Notes: generated from the sequence alone by a model not told the origin. A DNA stretch of 35,194 bases from an uncultured Kineothrix sp. (GCA_910588855.1 CAJUSR010000036.1:1-35194); one strand, 5' to 3'; numbered from the stretch's first letter, positions 6,130-14,796 are shown. Made by a program: numbers and translations.

Positions 6130-6171
6130 CACGAAAAGAGGACAGCTTGTCCAAGCTTATCCTCTTTCGTG
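6130..6171 (-). terminator. Terminator hairpin after dnaB
   Basis: CACGAAAAGAGGACAGCTT (6130-6148) pairs with AAGCTTATCCTCTTTCGTG (6153-6171), with minor bulges and a GTCC loop. Reading on the minus strand, CATTTTGG follows. It separates dnaB from the MerR-like gene. Confidence 0.6.
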
Positions 6172-6196
6172 TAATAATAATCATTCATTATTTCAT

Positions 6197-7534
6197 TTAC
6201 TTCTGCATATTTGCAAATTTTGTATACTCCGGTAACCATACCAGCTCTATCGTGCCAATGGGGCCGTTTCTCTGCTTCGCTACAATAATTTCCGCAATCC
6301 CTTTCTTCTCCGTATCTTTATTGTAGTAATCATCACGGTAAATGAACATTACTACATCGGCATCCTGCTCAATCGCCCCGGATTCCCTCAAGTCCGAAAG
6401 CATCGGACGATGATCCGGCCGTTGCTCTACCGCACGGCTTAACTGGGAGAGGGCAAGCACCGGAACCCCCAATTCCCTTGCCAGCGCTTTTAATGAACGG
6501 GAAATATCCGAAATCTCCTGCTGTCTGGAATCGTTCTTGCCGCTTCCGGACATCAACTGAAGATAGTCGATAATAATCATATTCAATCCATATTCCAGCT
6601 TATATTTTCTGCATTTTGAGCGCATCTCGCCAATGGTAATACCCGGTGTGTCATCAATAATCAAATTGGATTTTCCAATCACCCCTGCTGATTCTATCAA
6701 TTTTTCCCATTCACCGTCCGACAAATTACCTGTCCTCAGTTTTTGGGCATCCACTTTGGATTCCAGTGAAAAAAGCCTGTTTACCAACTGTTCTTTTGAC
6801 ATTTCCAAGCTAAAAATAGCTACCGGCTGATTCAGCTTAAATGCTACATGCTGGGCAATATTCAGTACAAACGCTGTTTTCCCCATAGAAGGTCTGGCTG
6901 CTATCAGCACCAAATCCGAAGGCTGCATTCCTGCCGTACGGTAATCCAAATCAATAAACCCCGTCGCGATTCCCGTAACGCTTCCTTTATTTTTGGAAGC
7001 CTTCTCAATTTGCTCCATCGCATTCATAACCACTTGGCGGATAGGCACGAAATCTTCCGTATTCCTCCGCTGGATCAGGTTAAAAACCCGCTTTTCCGTG
7101 TCCTCTAAAATGGTCTCCAGGCTTTCCTTCCCTACATAGCATGTATTGGCAATTTCTTCATTCAGCTTAATCAATCGCCTAAGCATGGCCTTTTCCGCCA
7201 CAATATTGGCATAATGCTTTATATTTGCCGAAGTAGGAACTGCTGTAATCAAATCTCTGATATATTCCAGGCTGCTTACTTCCGGCGGAACATCCTTTTC
7301 TTTCAGCCTGTCCTGCAAAGTGATTAAATCCACCGGCTTCCCTTCATCATTCAACTCTACCATTGCTTCAAAAAGGGTTCCGCACGGTTTGCTGTAAAAA
7401 TCTTCCTGCACCACGATTTCCGATGCTGCCACAATTGCATCCCTATCCATAATCATGGCGCCGATTACCGACTGCTCCGCTTCAATGCTGTGCGGCAATA
7501 CCCTTTTCAGCAACGCTTCCTCCATTGCTGCCAC
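6197..7534 (-). CDS. dnaB: Replicative DNA helicase DnaB
   Basis: This is the hexameric 5'-3' helicase at the replication fork, 445 residues as usual. The N-terminal domain starts 'LPHSIEAEQSVIGAM'. The RecA-like C-terminal domain has Walker A in 'AARPSMGKTAF', the DnaB segment 'SLEMSKEQLVNRL', Walker B 'IIIDYLQLMSG', and 'RESGAIEQDADVVMFIYR'. The chosen start is a GTG at 7534 preceded by AGAGGAAA; an in-frame ATG lies three codons later. No intein is present. It lies 30 bp downstream of rplI, probably co-transcribed with gdpP and rplI. Confidence 0.97.
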   Translation of the reverse strand: MAAMEEALLKRVLPHSIEAEQSVIGAMIMDRDAIVAASEIVVQEDFYSKPCGTLFEAMVELNDEGKPVDLITLQDRLKEKDVPPEVSSLEYIRDLITAVPTSANIKHYANIVAEKAMLRRLIKLNEEIANTCYVGKESLETILEDTEKRVFNLIQRRNTEDFVPIRQVVMNAMEQIEKASKNKGSVTGIATGFIDLDYRTAGMQPSDLVLIAARPSMGKTAFVLNIAQHVAFKLNQPVAIFSLEMSKEQLVNRLFSLESKVDAQKLRTGNLSDGEWEKLIESAGVIGKSNLIIDDTPGITIGEMRSKCRKYKLEYGLNMIIIDYLQLMSGSGKNDSRQQEISDISRSLKALARELGVPVLALSQLSRAVEQRPDHRPMLSDLRESGAIEQDADVVMFIYRDDYYNKDTEKKGIAEIIVAKQRNGPIGTIELVWLPEYTKFANMQK

Positions 7535-7564
7535 TTTATTTCCTCTCGAATCTTACAATCGAAG

Positions 7565-8014
7565 TTATCTTGCTTCTTCTACCTTTACTTTTAGTTTTCC
7601 CGTTACCTTAGGGTGAAGCTTTACCGCTATCTCATATACCCCCAGACTTTTGATGGCTTCCGGCATCTGAATCTTCTTTTTATCAATTTCCATGCCGCAT
7701 TGCGCCTTTGCCGCTTCTGCAATCTCCTTGGAAGATACGGAGCCGAAAGTTTTCCCTCCTTCGCCCGACTTAATGGATACGGTAACCTCTTTCGTTTCCA
7801 ACTCTTTGGCAAAAGCCTGCGCCGCTTCCAGTTGCTCTTTGGCGATTTTTTCTTCGTTTGCCTTCTTAAGCTTCAAATCATTCATATTTTTATTATTCGC
7901 TTCCACACCCAGCTTTTTGGGAATTACATAATTCCTTGCATAGCCGTCGCTCACATCCACGATTTCCCCTTTTTTCCCAAGCTTCTTTACATCTTCTGTC
8001 AAAATAACTTTCAT
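7565..8014 (-). CDS. rplI: 50S ribosomal protein L9
   Basis: The 149-residue protein has the L9 N-terminal signature 'MKVILTEDVKKLGKKGE' and 'GYARNYVIPK', a connecting helix rich in Lys/Glu/Ala, and a C-terminal RNA-binding domain. The frame is open to 8056, but the ATG at 8014 starts exactly at the family N-terminus. Its start lies 22 bp downstream of the gdpP stop codon, which suggests co-transcription in the gdpP-rplI-dnaB order common in Firmicutes. Confidence 0.97.
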   Translation of the reverse strand: MKVILTEDVKKLGKKGEIVDVSDGYARNYVIPKKLGVEANNKNMNDLKLKKANEEKIAKEQLEAAQAFAKELETKEVTVSIKSGEGGKTFGSVSSKEIAEAAKAQCGMEIDKKKIQMPEAIKSLGVYEIAVKLHPKVTGKLKVKVEEAR

Positions 8015-8036
8015 CCTGATAACCTTGCCTTTCCTT

Positions 8037-10082
8037 CTAAATTGCACCTTCCCCAATCATCGTATCCAGTGTATGCTTGATAATTCCAATCCCTTCTGCT
8101 ATGGACGTATTTTCCATTTGGCATCCTGCCGTATTGATATGGCCACCTCCGCCCAGCCTCTCCATAATAATCTGTACATTTACTTCATCAATCGAACGTG
8201 CGCTGACATAAATCTGGTTCTGATATTCTGTCAGCACAAAACTCGCTTTGATACCTTTAATATTCAGCAATTCATTCGCCGCCTGCGCGCCTATCACCGT
8301 AGGGTTAGGCAGTTCATCGCTGGTACATACTGAAATCGCATAGGCATTCCTGTATATCTCCGCCTGGCTGACCGCATCCGCCTTCGCCTTATATTCTGTG
8401 GCATTTTCCCGGAACAGCTTGCGTACGCGCATAACATCTGCACCGTTCCTTCTTAAAAATGCCGCCGCCTCAAAAGTCCTAACACCGGTTTTTGTCATAA
8501 AGTTATTGGTGTCTATCATAATGCCGGAATACATGCTATCGGCTTCTATATTTTTAATCTTAATATTGTCCCCAATATATTGCAACATCTCGGAAACCAT
8601 TTCACATGTGGACGATGCATATGCTTCTACATACGACAATGTGGCATTTTCAATCACTTCCGTGCCCTGCCTGTGATGGTCGAACACTACTATAGACTTA
8701 CAAAGCCGCAGCAATTCGGGGCAATCCGTTATGCTTGGCTTGTTCACATCGACCACAACCAAAACTGCATTATTCCCTACCAGTTCCACCGCATACTGCC
8801 CATTGACAATCAGGTCATCATCATATTCCGGATTATCGCGGAACATATCAATAAACGGCTGCAAGGAAGTTGTAGAATCGCTTAAAACAATGTGTGCTTT
8901 CCTTTCCAGTGTCGCAGCAATACGCGCAATCCCTACCGCTGCACCAAAACTATCAATATCTGCATTTCTATGCCCCATAACGATAACTTTGTCCTTGCTG
9001 GATATAATCTCCTTTAAAGCATGGGCTTTCACCCTTGCCTTTACCCTTGTGTTCTTCTCTACCTGCTGGCTCTTCCCACCATAATATACGGTATCATGAG
9101 GCGTCTTCACTACCGCCTGGTCGCCACCCCGGCCCAAAGCCAAATCAATGGCATTCCTTGCAAATTCATAACTCTGCGCATAAGTCAATCCATCCAAACC
9201 TACGCCAATGCTGATGGTAACCGCCATTTCATTTCCGATATTTACGGTTTTCACATCTTCCAGCAAATCAAAGCGGTTTTCCTCCAAATAGGAAATCGCC
9301 TTTTTCCTCATAATGACAAGGAACTTGTCCTTCTCCATCTTTTTACAAATACCGTCTATCCCTGCAATATATTTGTTGACTTTCCGGTCAATTAAAGCAA
9401 TCAGAAGAGAACGCCTTACTTCCTCCACGCTTTCCAGCGCTTCTTCATAGTTATCCAAATATACCAAGCCGATGGCAAGGCTCTGGTCATCCACTTCCTG
9501 CAAAGCGATTTTCAGCGCTGTCTCATCAAATAAATACAATGCAATTAAATAGCCGTCATAGTCTTCCTCTTCAATAATATCGCTGTTTAGCGCCATTTCC
9601 TTTAAAGGAATCTTTTTCATCTTGGCTACATAATCGTTGTTCTCAAAGCTTACACTCAGTTCTACTTCGTCCACTGTTCCCGGAAGTTTTTCCCTCGTTA
9701 CCATTGGGAACAGCGATGTAATGGACTTGCGGTACCCCTTATCCTTATGTACTGCCCTTTCAAACGCTATGTTTGTCCAAATAATCTTCCCTTCCTCATC
9801 CAGCAATGCATGAGGTAAGTCCAAATCTCTGAGCAGCCGTCGCTGTATCTGCCCGTACTGGGTGGCAAAACTAACCAGTTCATTCATAATAACCGGTTTG
9901 TTATACATTAATAAAGAAATAACTACTGCAAAATAAAAAATGATAAAACAGGTAAGGATTAACCCGGCCCTATAATCTATCACATATATCCCTAAAGTTA
10001 CAAGAATCAGCAAAATCCCTAAATATATAGATGTCTGTAAATACTTCTTTAATCTGCCTTTTAACTTAATACTGTTTTTCAT
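8037..10082 (-). CDS. gdpP: Cyclic-di-AMP phosphodiesterase GdpP (YybT family)
   Basis: This membrane-bound enzyme hydrolyses c-di-AMP to pApA and so affects osmotic and cell-wall homeostasis. In order it shows two N-terminal membrane segments (within about residues 12-58), a PAS-like region ('LPHALLDEEGKIIWTN'), a degenerate GGDEF domain, and a DHH/DHHA1 phosphoesterase. The phosphoesterase has 'MGHRNADIDSFGAA', 'VVVDVNK', 'VFDHHRQG' and the terminal 'GGGGHINTAG'. The ATG at 10082 is chosen over an in-frame TTG at 10103 because GGAAAAGGAAG lies just before it, giving 681 residues. The promoter is seen at 10156-10184. It heads the gdpP-rplI-dnaB group. Confidence 0.95.
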   Translation of the reverse strand: MKNSIKLKGRLKKYLQTSIYLGILLILVTLGIYVIDYRAGLILTCFIIFYFAVVISLLMYNKPVIMNELVSFATQYGQIQRRLLRDLDLPHALLDEEGKIIWTNIAFERAVHKDKGYRKSITSLFPMVTREKLPGTVDEVELSVSFENNDYVAKMKKIPLKEMALNSDIIEEEDYDGYLIALYLFDETALKIALQEVDDQSLAIGLVYLDNYEEALESVEEVRRSLLIALIDRKVNKYIAGIDGICKKMEKDKFLVIMRKKAISYLEENRFDLLEDVKTVNIGNEMAVTISIGVGLDGLTYAQSYEFARNAIDLALGRGGDQAVVKTPHDTVYYGGKSQQVEKNTRVKARVKAHALKEIISSKDKVIVMGHRNADIDSFGAAVGIARIAATLERKAHIVLSDSTTSLQPFIDMFRDNPEYDDDLIVNGQYAVELVGNNAVLVVVDVNKPSITDCPELLRLCKSIVVFDHHRQGTEVIENATLSYVEAYASSTCEMVSEMLQYIGDNIKIKNIEADSMYSGIMIDTNNFMTKTGVRTFEAAAFLRRNGADVMRVRKLFRENATEYKAKADAVSQAEIYRNAYAISVCTSDELPNPTVIGAQAANELLNIKGIKASFVLTEYQNQIYVSARSIDEVNVQIIMERLGGGGHINTAGCQMENTSIAEGIGIIKHTLDTMIGEGAI

Positions 10083-10155
10083 ACGGCTTCCTTTTCCACT
10101 CAAGTTCTACACTAGTATCTTTGCAGTTTCTAATGTGAAAAAATATATCGCTTAT

Positions 10156-10184
10156 AGTATAGCATTATTTTCCTCGAAGTTCCA
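10156..10184 (-). promoter_or_regulatory. Promoter of gdpP
   Basis: On the minus strand, TGGAAC (10179-10184) and TATACT (10156-10161) are 17 bp apart, which places the transcript start about 65 nt before the gdpP ATG. Confidence 0.55.
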
Positions 10185-10220
10185 CCATATTATTTTGCGG
10201 TTTACAGGTACTTTCTGTCG

Positions 10221-10252
10221 AAATATGCTATGAATTATATAAATATGCTATG
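10221..10252. repeat. Tandem 12-bp direct repeat upstream of the gdpP promoter
   Basis: AAATATGCTATG occurs at 10221-10232 and again at 10241-10252, exactly 20 bp apart (about two helical turns). It lies 37-68 bp upstream of the gdpP -35 box. The spacing suits two molecules of a regulator bound on the same DNA face. Confidence 0.45.
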
Positions 10253-10274
10253 TTTTGACAAAACCCATCATCCT

Positions 10275-10292
10275 GCGGAACATAATTTCCGC
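10275..10292 (-). terminator. Weak hairpin after the carboxypeptidase gene
   Basis: GCGGAA (10275-10280) and TTCCGC (10287-10292) form a 6-bp stem. On the minus strand GGGTTTTG follows ten bases later. It may be a weak terminator between the dacA-like gene and gdpP. Confidence 0.3.
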
Positions 10293-10347
10293 CTAAACAG
10301 GTTCCCTGAGATATTCCGGGCAGCAAACAAGCTAAAACAGATTCCGT

Positions 10348-11529
10348 TTATTGCATCATTACGCTTTGATATAATTTGGCATGGTCTTTAATACAAGCCC
10401 ATTGGCTTTCCGCATCGGCGGTGACGCAGACATAGCCCTTACCGTCCTTATCCATCCCATAACTGACCGCACAGCTTCCCGACTGTTTGACAAACCCTGT
10501 CTTACCACTTGTTACTTTTCCGCCTACCTCTTTATCCTCAATGCGGCGCAAAAACCAGTTGCTCAGTATCATCCCTTCCGGGTGTTTTTCCGTTTCGGAT
10601 GTGGTATAGGTACGGGATGACAATACTTCCCGGCAAACCTCATTATCCAATGCCGCCTCCATAATCATCGCCATATCATAAGCGGTGCAATAATGGTTTT
10701 CATCATAGACTCCTACGCAGTTGGTAAAATGTGCGCTTCCCGAAAGCCCAAGCTCTTCCAGTTTCCCGTTCATCATTTCCACAAACGCTTCCTGTGAGCC
10801 TGCCACATAAATCGAAAGCCCTACCGCCGCTTCCGCGCCGGAGGGCAATATGGTTCCGTACATCAAATCCCTTACCGTTACCGTCTCGCCTCTTTCAAAC
10901 CCCGCATTGCTGCAGCCATTTACAAAACTATAATCCGTCATTTCAAGGGTAATTTCCACCCTATCGTCCAAATTTTCAATATGCTCCGCCGCTACAAGGA
11001 GTGTCAGCACTTTTGTCATAGATGCCGGGTTCATCCGTACTCTGGCGCTTTTCCCGGATACAATTGCCTTGTTTTCCATATCTATTAAAACTGCATAGCT
11101 GCTTAAGATATCCCCGCCAAGCTGCAGCGTATTTTCCGTTTCTTCCGCATAATAAAGAGGCTTTTCCACCTCTTTTTCCTCTTCCTGCCCTTCCTGAAAG
11201 AGAAAATTATCCAATAAATTTTTGCTTTCTTCCCCTAACGTTTCCTGGGTTCCCCCTTCTTCTTTCCCCATTTCCTGAGAAACCGCCTTTATTTCGCTTC
11301 CCTCTCCCTGTCCTACTTCCCCTGCTTCCCCTTTGCCCGAGCCTTTCCGGCCAATTCCTGCCACAATTACAATTGCCAGAACCAAAACCACTGCTGCTAT
11401 GGGAACAACAATCCGCATCCTCCTGCGGGCAATGTCCTGCTTCTCTTTCCTCCGCCGCATCTCTTCCATCCGCCGGTTCCGCCTGTTATTTCTTTCTATC
11501 TCATAGTTTTCATCCAACTGTTCTTTCAT
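10348..11529 (-). CDS. D-alanyl-D-alanine carboxypeptidase, N-terminally anchored
   Basis: This penicillin-binding serine peptidase (S11 family) trims the terminal D-Ala of peptidoglycan stem peptides. Catalytic motifs are visible: Ser170-Met-Thr-Lys173 (SxxK) and 'SGKTG' near the C-terminus. Residues 1-38 are highly charged and cytoplasmic, 39-60 form a single membrane helix, and an acidic Gly/Glu-rich linker of about 70 residues precedes the catalytic domain. This N-terminal anchor is unlike the usual signal peptide plus C-terminal amphipathic anchor of PBP5, and no C-terminal extension is seen. It has its own strong promoter at 11671-11699. The SxN motif is not clear-cut. Confidence 0.9.
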   Translation of the reverse strand: MKEQLDENYEIERNNRRNRRMEEMRRRKEKQDIARRRMRIVVPIAAVVLVLAIVIVAGIGRKGSGKGEAGEVGQGEGSEIKAVSQEMGKEEGGTQETLGEESKNLLDNFLFQEGQEEEKEVEKPLYYAEETENTLQLGGDILSSYAVLIDMENKAIVSGKSARVRMNPASMTKVLTLLVAAEHIENLDDRVEITLEMTDYSFVNGCSNAGFERGETVTVRDLMYGTILPSGAEAAVGLSIYVAGSQEAFVEMMNGKLEELGLSGSAHFTNCVGVYDENHYCTAYDMAMIMEAALDNEVCREVLSSRTYTTSETEKHPEGMILSNWFLRRIEDKEVGGKVTSGKTGFVKQSGSCAVSYGMDKDGKGYVCVTADAESQWACIKDHAKLYQSVMMQ

Positions 11530-11670
11530 CTTTTACCCCATTTCCGCGCGTTTCTCTGTGCATTACAAATTTGCGGATGCACCGCAGACATAAACAATAC
11601 CCTATGTCCGCTCTAGTCAGCTCAAAACCAATCATTAAAAGTATTTCTTCCAGCCTAAGCGGCTTTTTTC

Positions 11671-11699
11671 ATTATATCCGTTTCCCGTTCCAAAGTCAA
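11671..11699 (-). promoter_or_regulatory. Promoter of the carboxypeptidase gene
   Basis: On the minus strand, TTGACT (11694-11699) and TATAAT (11671-11676) are 17 bp apart, close to consensus. The leader of about 135 nt can form a small hairpin (GCGGACATA...TATGTCTGC). Beyond this and the rpsR terminator, nothing else is seen in 11530-11838. Confidence 0.7.
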
Positions 11700-11735
11700 A
11701 GCCCTAAAAAAGTAGCTAAGGACTTTCCTATACAA

Positions 11736-11770
11736 AAAACTATCCTCTATTGCTCATAGAGGATAGTTTT
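11736..11770 (-). terminator. Terminator of the rpsF-ssb-rpsR operon
   Basis: AAAACTATCCTCTAT (11736-11750) and ATAGAGGATAGTTTT (11756-11770) form a perfect 15-bp stem with a 5-nt loop. On the minus strand it runs into TTTTTTG, a good intrinsic terminator. Confidence 0.85.
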
Positions 11771-11838
11771 CATAAACTATAAACCATTTCTCATAATTGA
11801 TAATTCAGGTGAAAGGAACACCTTTCGTCTTCCTCACA

Positions 11839-12102
11839 TTAGTCCTGAACGTAAGGCATCAAAGCCAGATGACGTGCCCTCTTAATGGCAACTGTCAGCG
11901 CCCTCTGGTGCTTTGCACAGTTTCCTGTGATTCTTCTGGGGAGGATTTTACCTCTCTCAGACACGTATCTTTTTAATTTATTTACATCTTTATAATCGAT
12001 AACATTGTCTTTTCCGCAGAATATGCAGACTTTTTTCCTTCTGCGCATCCCGCCCTTTCTCCTTGCCGGAGAATCAGACTTCTCTGCTTTATTGTAAGCC
12101 AT
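11839..12102 (-). CDS. rpsR: 30S ribosomal protein S18
   Basis: The 87-residue protein shows the S18 core: 'KKVCIFCGK', 'DYKDVNKLKRYVSERGKILPRRITG', 'CAKHQRALTVAIKRARHLALMPY'. The cysteines (CxxC plus a later Cys/His) suggest a metal-binding form. It binds S6 in the small subunit. It is third in rpsF-ssb-rpsR, 28 bp after ssb, and is followed by a strong terminator. The ATG is preceded by a GGAGGC site. Confidence 0.97.
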   Translation of the reverse strand: MAYNKAEKSDSPARRKGGMRRRKKVCIFCGKDNVIDYKDVNKLKRYVSERGKILPRRITGNCAKHQRALTVAIKRARHLALMPYVQD

Positions 12103-12130
12103 AATAATGCCTCCTATCTAAAATAAATTA

Positions 12131-12586
12131 TCAGTTAAATGGCAATTCCTCATCGATTCCGTCAGGAATATTCATGAAGCCGTCACCCGCCGCCATAGGA
12201 GCAGGCCTGCTGCCGCCTGAATAATTGTTGTTCCCGGCATAACCCCCGTCGCTGCCGGAACTGTTTTTGCTCTCCGCAAATTCCTGATCCTCAACTACAA
12301 CTTCCGTCGTATATACTTTTACGCCTTCTTTATTTGTATAGCTTCCTGTCTGGATACGTCCTGTAACTGCAATCTTGATTCCTTTACGGAAATAGCGTTC
12401 CGCAAACTCACCGCTTCTGCCGAATGCAACACAGTTGATAAAATCCGCCGTGGCATCGTCGCCGTTCCTGTTAAAACGGCGGTCAACCGCTAGTGTATAT
12501 CTGGCAATTGCCAACGGGCTTTCCCCTTGTGCATATCTCACTTCAGGGTCTCTCGTTAAACGTCCCATAAGTATTACTTTATTCAT
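12131..12586 (-). CDS. ssb: Single-stranded DNA-binding protein
   Basis: The 151-residue protein has an N-terminal OB fold ('MNKVILMGRLTRDPEVRY', 'FINCVAFG', 'VTGRIQTGSY') of about 105 residues, a Gly/Ser/Asn-rich linker, and an acidic tip 'DEELPFN'. The tip docks partner proteins. Most SSBs end exactly in LPF, so here one extra Asn follows. It binds ssDNA in replication and repair. It lies between rpsF and rpsR, the conserved Firmicutes order. Confidence 0.97.
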   Translation of the reverse strand: MNKVILMGRLTRDPEVRYAQGESPLAIARYTLAVDRRFNRNGDDATADFINCVAFGRSGEFAERYFRKGIKIAVTGRIQTGSYTNKEGVKVYTTEVVVEDQEFAESKNSSGSDGGYAGNNNYSGGSRPAPMAAGDGFMNIPDGIDEELPFN

Positions 12587-12601
12587 ACATTCTCCTGTTC
12601 T

Positions 12602-12892
12602 TTATGCCTCGTCTTGTCTTACGCATAAATACCTAATCACATTGTCCATGATACGAACTCTGTGTTCGATTTCTACCGGAACAGTGCTTTCAGCATCGAA
12701 ACGGATGAAATAGTAGAAAGCTTCTTTCATTTTCTGAATTTCGTAAGCCAATCTCTTCTTACCCCATTCATCAACTTCTGTAACTTGTCCACCGAATCTC
12801 TCAACAAGAGCTTTGCACTTGTCAATTACTGCTGCTCTTTCTTCGTCTTCGATTTTTGCACTGACAACAACGGCTAATTCATATTTGTTCAT
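12602..12892 (-). CDS. rpsF: 30S ribosomal protein S6
   Basis: The 96-residue protein begins 'MNKYELAVVVSAKIEDEER' and contains 'GGQVTEVDEWGKKRLAYEIQKMKEAFYYFIRF', typical of S6. The frame is open to 12958, but the ATG at 12892 has AGGAGG 7 bases upstream and matches the family start. It is first in the rpsF-ssb-rpsR operon. The promoter lies at 12967-12995, and a leader of about 70 nt contains a possible S6:S18 control structure. Confidence 0.96.
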   Translation of the reverse strand: MNKYELAVVVSAKIEDEERAAVIDKCKALVERFGGQVTEVDEWGKKRLAYEIQKMKEAFYYFIRFDAESTVPVEIEHRVRIMDNVIRYLCVRQDEA

Positions 12893-12910
12893 GTGCGTTA
12901 CCTCCTTTTG

Positions 12911-12945
12911 GTCTCTGGCTCCCAGATTTGCCGGGAACAAGGAAT
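12911..12945 (-). promoter_or_regulatory. Possible S6:S18 autoregulatory leader of rpsF
   Basis: The minus-strand leader contains TTCCCGGCAAATCTGGGAG, which can fold with TTCCC/GGGAG pairing and an internal CCGG..TCTGG element just before the ribosome site. Many bacteria carry an S6:S18-binding hairpin with a CCG bulge at this place. The match here is suggestive, not demonstrated. Confidence 0.3.
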
Positions 12946-12966
12946 TAAAATATATCACGAGTTAAT

Positions 12967-12995
12967 ATGATACCATACGGAACTGATATTTTCAA
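12967..12995 (-). promoter_or_regulatory. Promoter of rpsF-ssb-rpsR
   Basis: On the minus strand, TTGAAA (12990-12995) and TATCAT (12967-12972) are 17 bp apart. The -35 box overlaps the stop codon of the upstream DUF951 gene. Confidence 0.6.
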
Positions 12996-13174
12996 GGTTT
13001 TTGTTTGATTTCCCTCACACTTTTTTCCAATGCCTGACGCGTTATCATAATCTGATGGCCGCATCCCATACACTTTAAACGGAAATCCGCCCCGGCACGC
13101 AGAACTTCCCATTCTTTGCTGCCGCAGGGATGCTGCTTTTTCAGCCGTACCACTGCCCCTACCTGAATGTCCAT
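12992..13174 (-). CDS. DUF951-family small protein
   Basis: This 60-residue protein matches DUF951: 'VGAVVRLKKQHPCGSKEWEVLRAGADFRLKCMGCGHQIMITRQALEKSVREI'. Conserved cysteines (HPCG and CMGC) suggest metal binding. It is common in Firmicutes near rpsF and its function is not established. The frame is open to 13228, but the ATG at 13174 has AGGAGG 8 bases upstream. It follows the sirtuin gene by 13 bp, so the two are probably co-transcribed. Confidence 0.9.
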   Translation of the reverse strand: MDIQVGAVVRLKKQHPCGSKEWEVLRAGADFRLKCMGCGHQIMITRQALEKSVREIKQKP

Positions 13175-13187
13175 GCTTCCCCTCCTG

Positions 13188-13907
13188 TCATAGCTGCCCA
13201 AAGATTTCCCCGATTGCCCCCTGTACAATAAGGTCGGCTACGCTGTCCCTTGCCGTAGGAGTCTTGTTCACCAGCACGAGCTTATTGCCCTGATAATAAT
13301 CAATCAGCCCCGCCGCCGGATATACCACCAGGGAAGTTCCACCGATAATCAACACATCCGCGTTCTTAATAAACTGCACCGATTCCGATATCACTTGTTG
13401 GTCCAGCCCTTCCTCATACAACACCACATCCGGTTTTATCGGACCGCCGCAGACATCGCAAACCGGAACCCCTTCCGCCTGCCGGATATCATCCACATCA
13501 AAAAATTTGCCGCAGTCCTCACAATAGTTGCGCAAGGTAGAACCGTGAAGTTCCAGCACTTTCTTGCTCCCTGCCGCTTGATGAAGCCCGTCTATATTTT
13601 GGGTAATCACCGCCTTCAGCTTTCCTTCTTTTTCCCATTGCGCCAGTTTTTCATGCGCCTGATTCGGTTTTGCCTCAAACCCAATCAGCTTATCCCTGTA
13701 AAACCGGTAAAACTCTTCCGGCTTATTCCGGTAAAAAGTATGGCTCAATATTGTCTCCGGCGGATAATCATATTTTTGATGATACAATCCGTCCACACTC
13801 CGGAAATCTGGTATCCCGCTCTCCGTAGATACCCCTGCCCCGCCGAAGAAAACCACATTGCTGCTGTCCTCTATCCACTTTTTCAATTGTTCTATTTGCT
13901 GATTCAT
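13188..13907 (-). CDS. cobB: NAD-dependent protein deacylase, sirtuin family
   Basis: The 239-residue sirtuin removes acyl groups from lysines using NAD+. Visible motifs are 'GAGVSTESGIPDFR' (from about residue 23), 'TQNIDGLH', the catalytic His121 in 'LELHGS', and the zinc site Cys129, Cys132, Cys150 and Cys153. 'GGTSLVVYPAAGL' closes the NAD fold. It lacks the Tyr/Arg pair arrangement needed to argue firmly for desuccinylase activity from this reading alone. AGGAGGA precedes the ATG. It probably shares a transcript with the DUF951 gene. Confidence 0.95.
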   Translation of the reverse strand: MNQQIEQLKKWIEDSSNVVFFGGAGVSTESGIPDFRSVDGLYHQKYDYPPETILSHTFYRNKPEEFYRFYRDKLIGFEAKPNQAHEKLAQWEKEGKLKAVITQNIDGLHQAAGSKKVLELHGSTLRNYCEDCGKFFDVDDIRQAEGVPVCDVCGGPIKPDVVLYEEGLDQQVISESVQFIKNADVLIIGGTSLVVYPAAGLIDYYQGNKLVLVNKTPTARDSVADLIVQGAIGEIFGQL

Positions 13908-14009
13908 CCCCGTCCTCCTATTCTTTCACCCTATCCTTTACTCTCTGCGTCCGACAACATAACAATATCCAACCATTGGCGTCCGCAATGAAAAAAGAAA
14001 TTTCACCGC

Positions 14010-14762
14010 TCAGATATTGCCCACGAGAAAATCCTTCATCACCCCCATAAACTCCCGCAGCATGTTATTTCCCTGCATCATTAGCTCCGATGGCGCCGCA
14101 ATCCCATATACTTGCCGATACCCGCTTTTTTCCGCAATATGCGTTGCCCTGAAAATATGGAAATTATTCGTCACAATGCCTACGGAACAATTTTCCCTGT
14201 CCAAAAGTTCCCCGCTGTAATTAATATTCTGGCTGGTATTGCGGGATTTATCTTCTTTTAAAATGCGTTCCGGTTCAACCCCCTTCTCCACTAAATAATC
14301 ATACATCCCCTGTGCTTCGCTGACATGTTCGTCATTGCCCTGTCCTCCGGAGACGATGACAACCGTATCAGGATTGTCCACCAGATAATCATATGCCGTA
14401 TCCAGCCGCATCTTCAAAACACGACTGGGACCATTTGCCTTCATCTGCGCCCCAAGCACAATGATATAATCCAGCCCTTCCTTTCCCTTCGCCGAAAATC
14501 CGCTTAAAATCAGCCCTTCCACAAACACAAACAGCAGGCAGCCCAGACAAAACATGACAAGGAATCCTCTTTTTATCCATATGGGGATTTGCGGTATGAA
14601 AACCCCTTTTTTCATACATACGGCCCATCCGATAAGAAACAGGCCGATTACCAGCCAAATGAAATAAAAATTAGTTCCATGAACCGCAACTATCCATATT
14701 GCCAAAAAATATAAGATACACAAAGCGCCCATTGCCACTGCCAAATTCTGCATATGCCTCAT
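14010..14762 (-). CDS. YdcF-like (DUF218) membrane protein
   Basis: The 250-residue protein has hydrophobic segments at about residues 8-27, 31-48 and 66-90, followed by a DUF218 domain. The domain shows 'DYIIVLGAQMKANGPSRVLKMRLD', 'VIVSGGQG', 'SEAQGMYDYLVEKGV', 'SRNTSQNINYS' and 'VTNNFHIFRA'. Members such as SanA and YdcF are linked to envelope functions and bind nucleotides, but the reaction here is unknown. The ATG at 14762 is supported by GGGAG 7 bases before it. It is transcribed from its own promoter just after the Bce-type permease. Confidence 0.88.
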   Translation of the reverse strand: MRHMQNLAVAMGALCILYFLAIWIVAVHGTNFYFIWLVIGLFLIGWAVCMKKGVFIPQIPIWIKRGFLVMFCLGCLLFVFVEGLILSGFSAKGKEGLDYIIVLGAQMKANGPSRVLKMRLDTAYDYLVDNPDTVVIVSGGQGNDEHVSEAQGMYDYLVEKGVEPERILKEDKSRNTSQNINYSGELLDRENCSVGIVTNNFHIFRATHIAEKSGYRQVYGIAAPSELMMQGNNMLREFMGVMKDFLVGNI

Positions 14763-14796
14763 CCCAATACTCCCTTATCCGATGCTATACTTATAT

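Noticed and set aside
8037..10103. TTG start at 10103 for gdpP
   Set aside because: The ATG at 10082 has a good GGAAAAGGAAG site and matches the expected N-terminus.
11022..11759. Long plus-strand open frame opposite the carboxypeptidase gene
   Set aside because: Its Pro/Leu/Phe-rich translation is the antisense shadow of the charged linker and N-terminus of the minus-strand gene, and no ribosome site or family match is seen.
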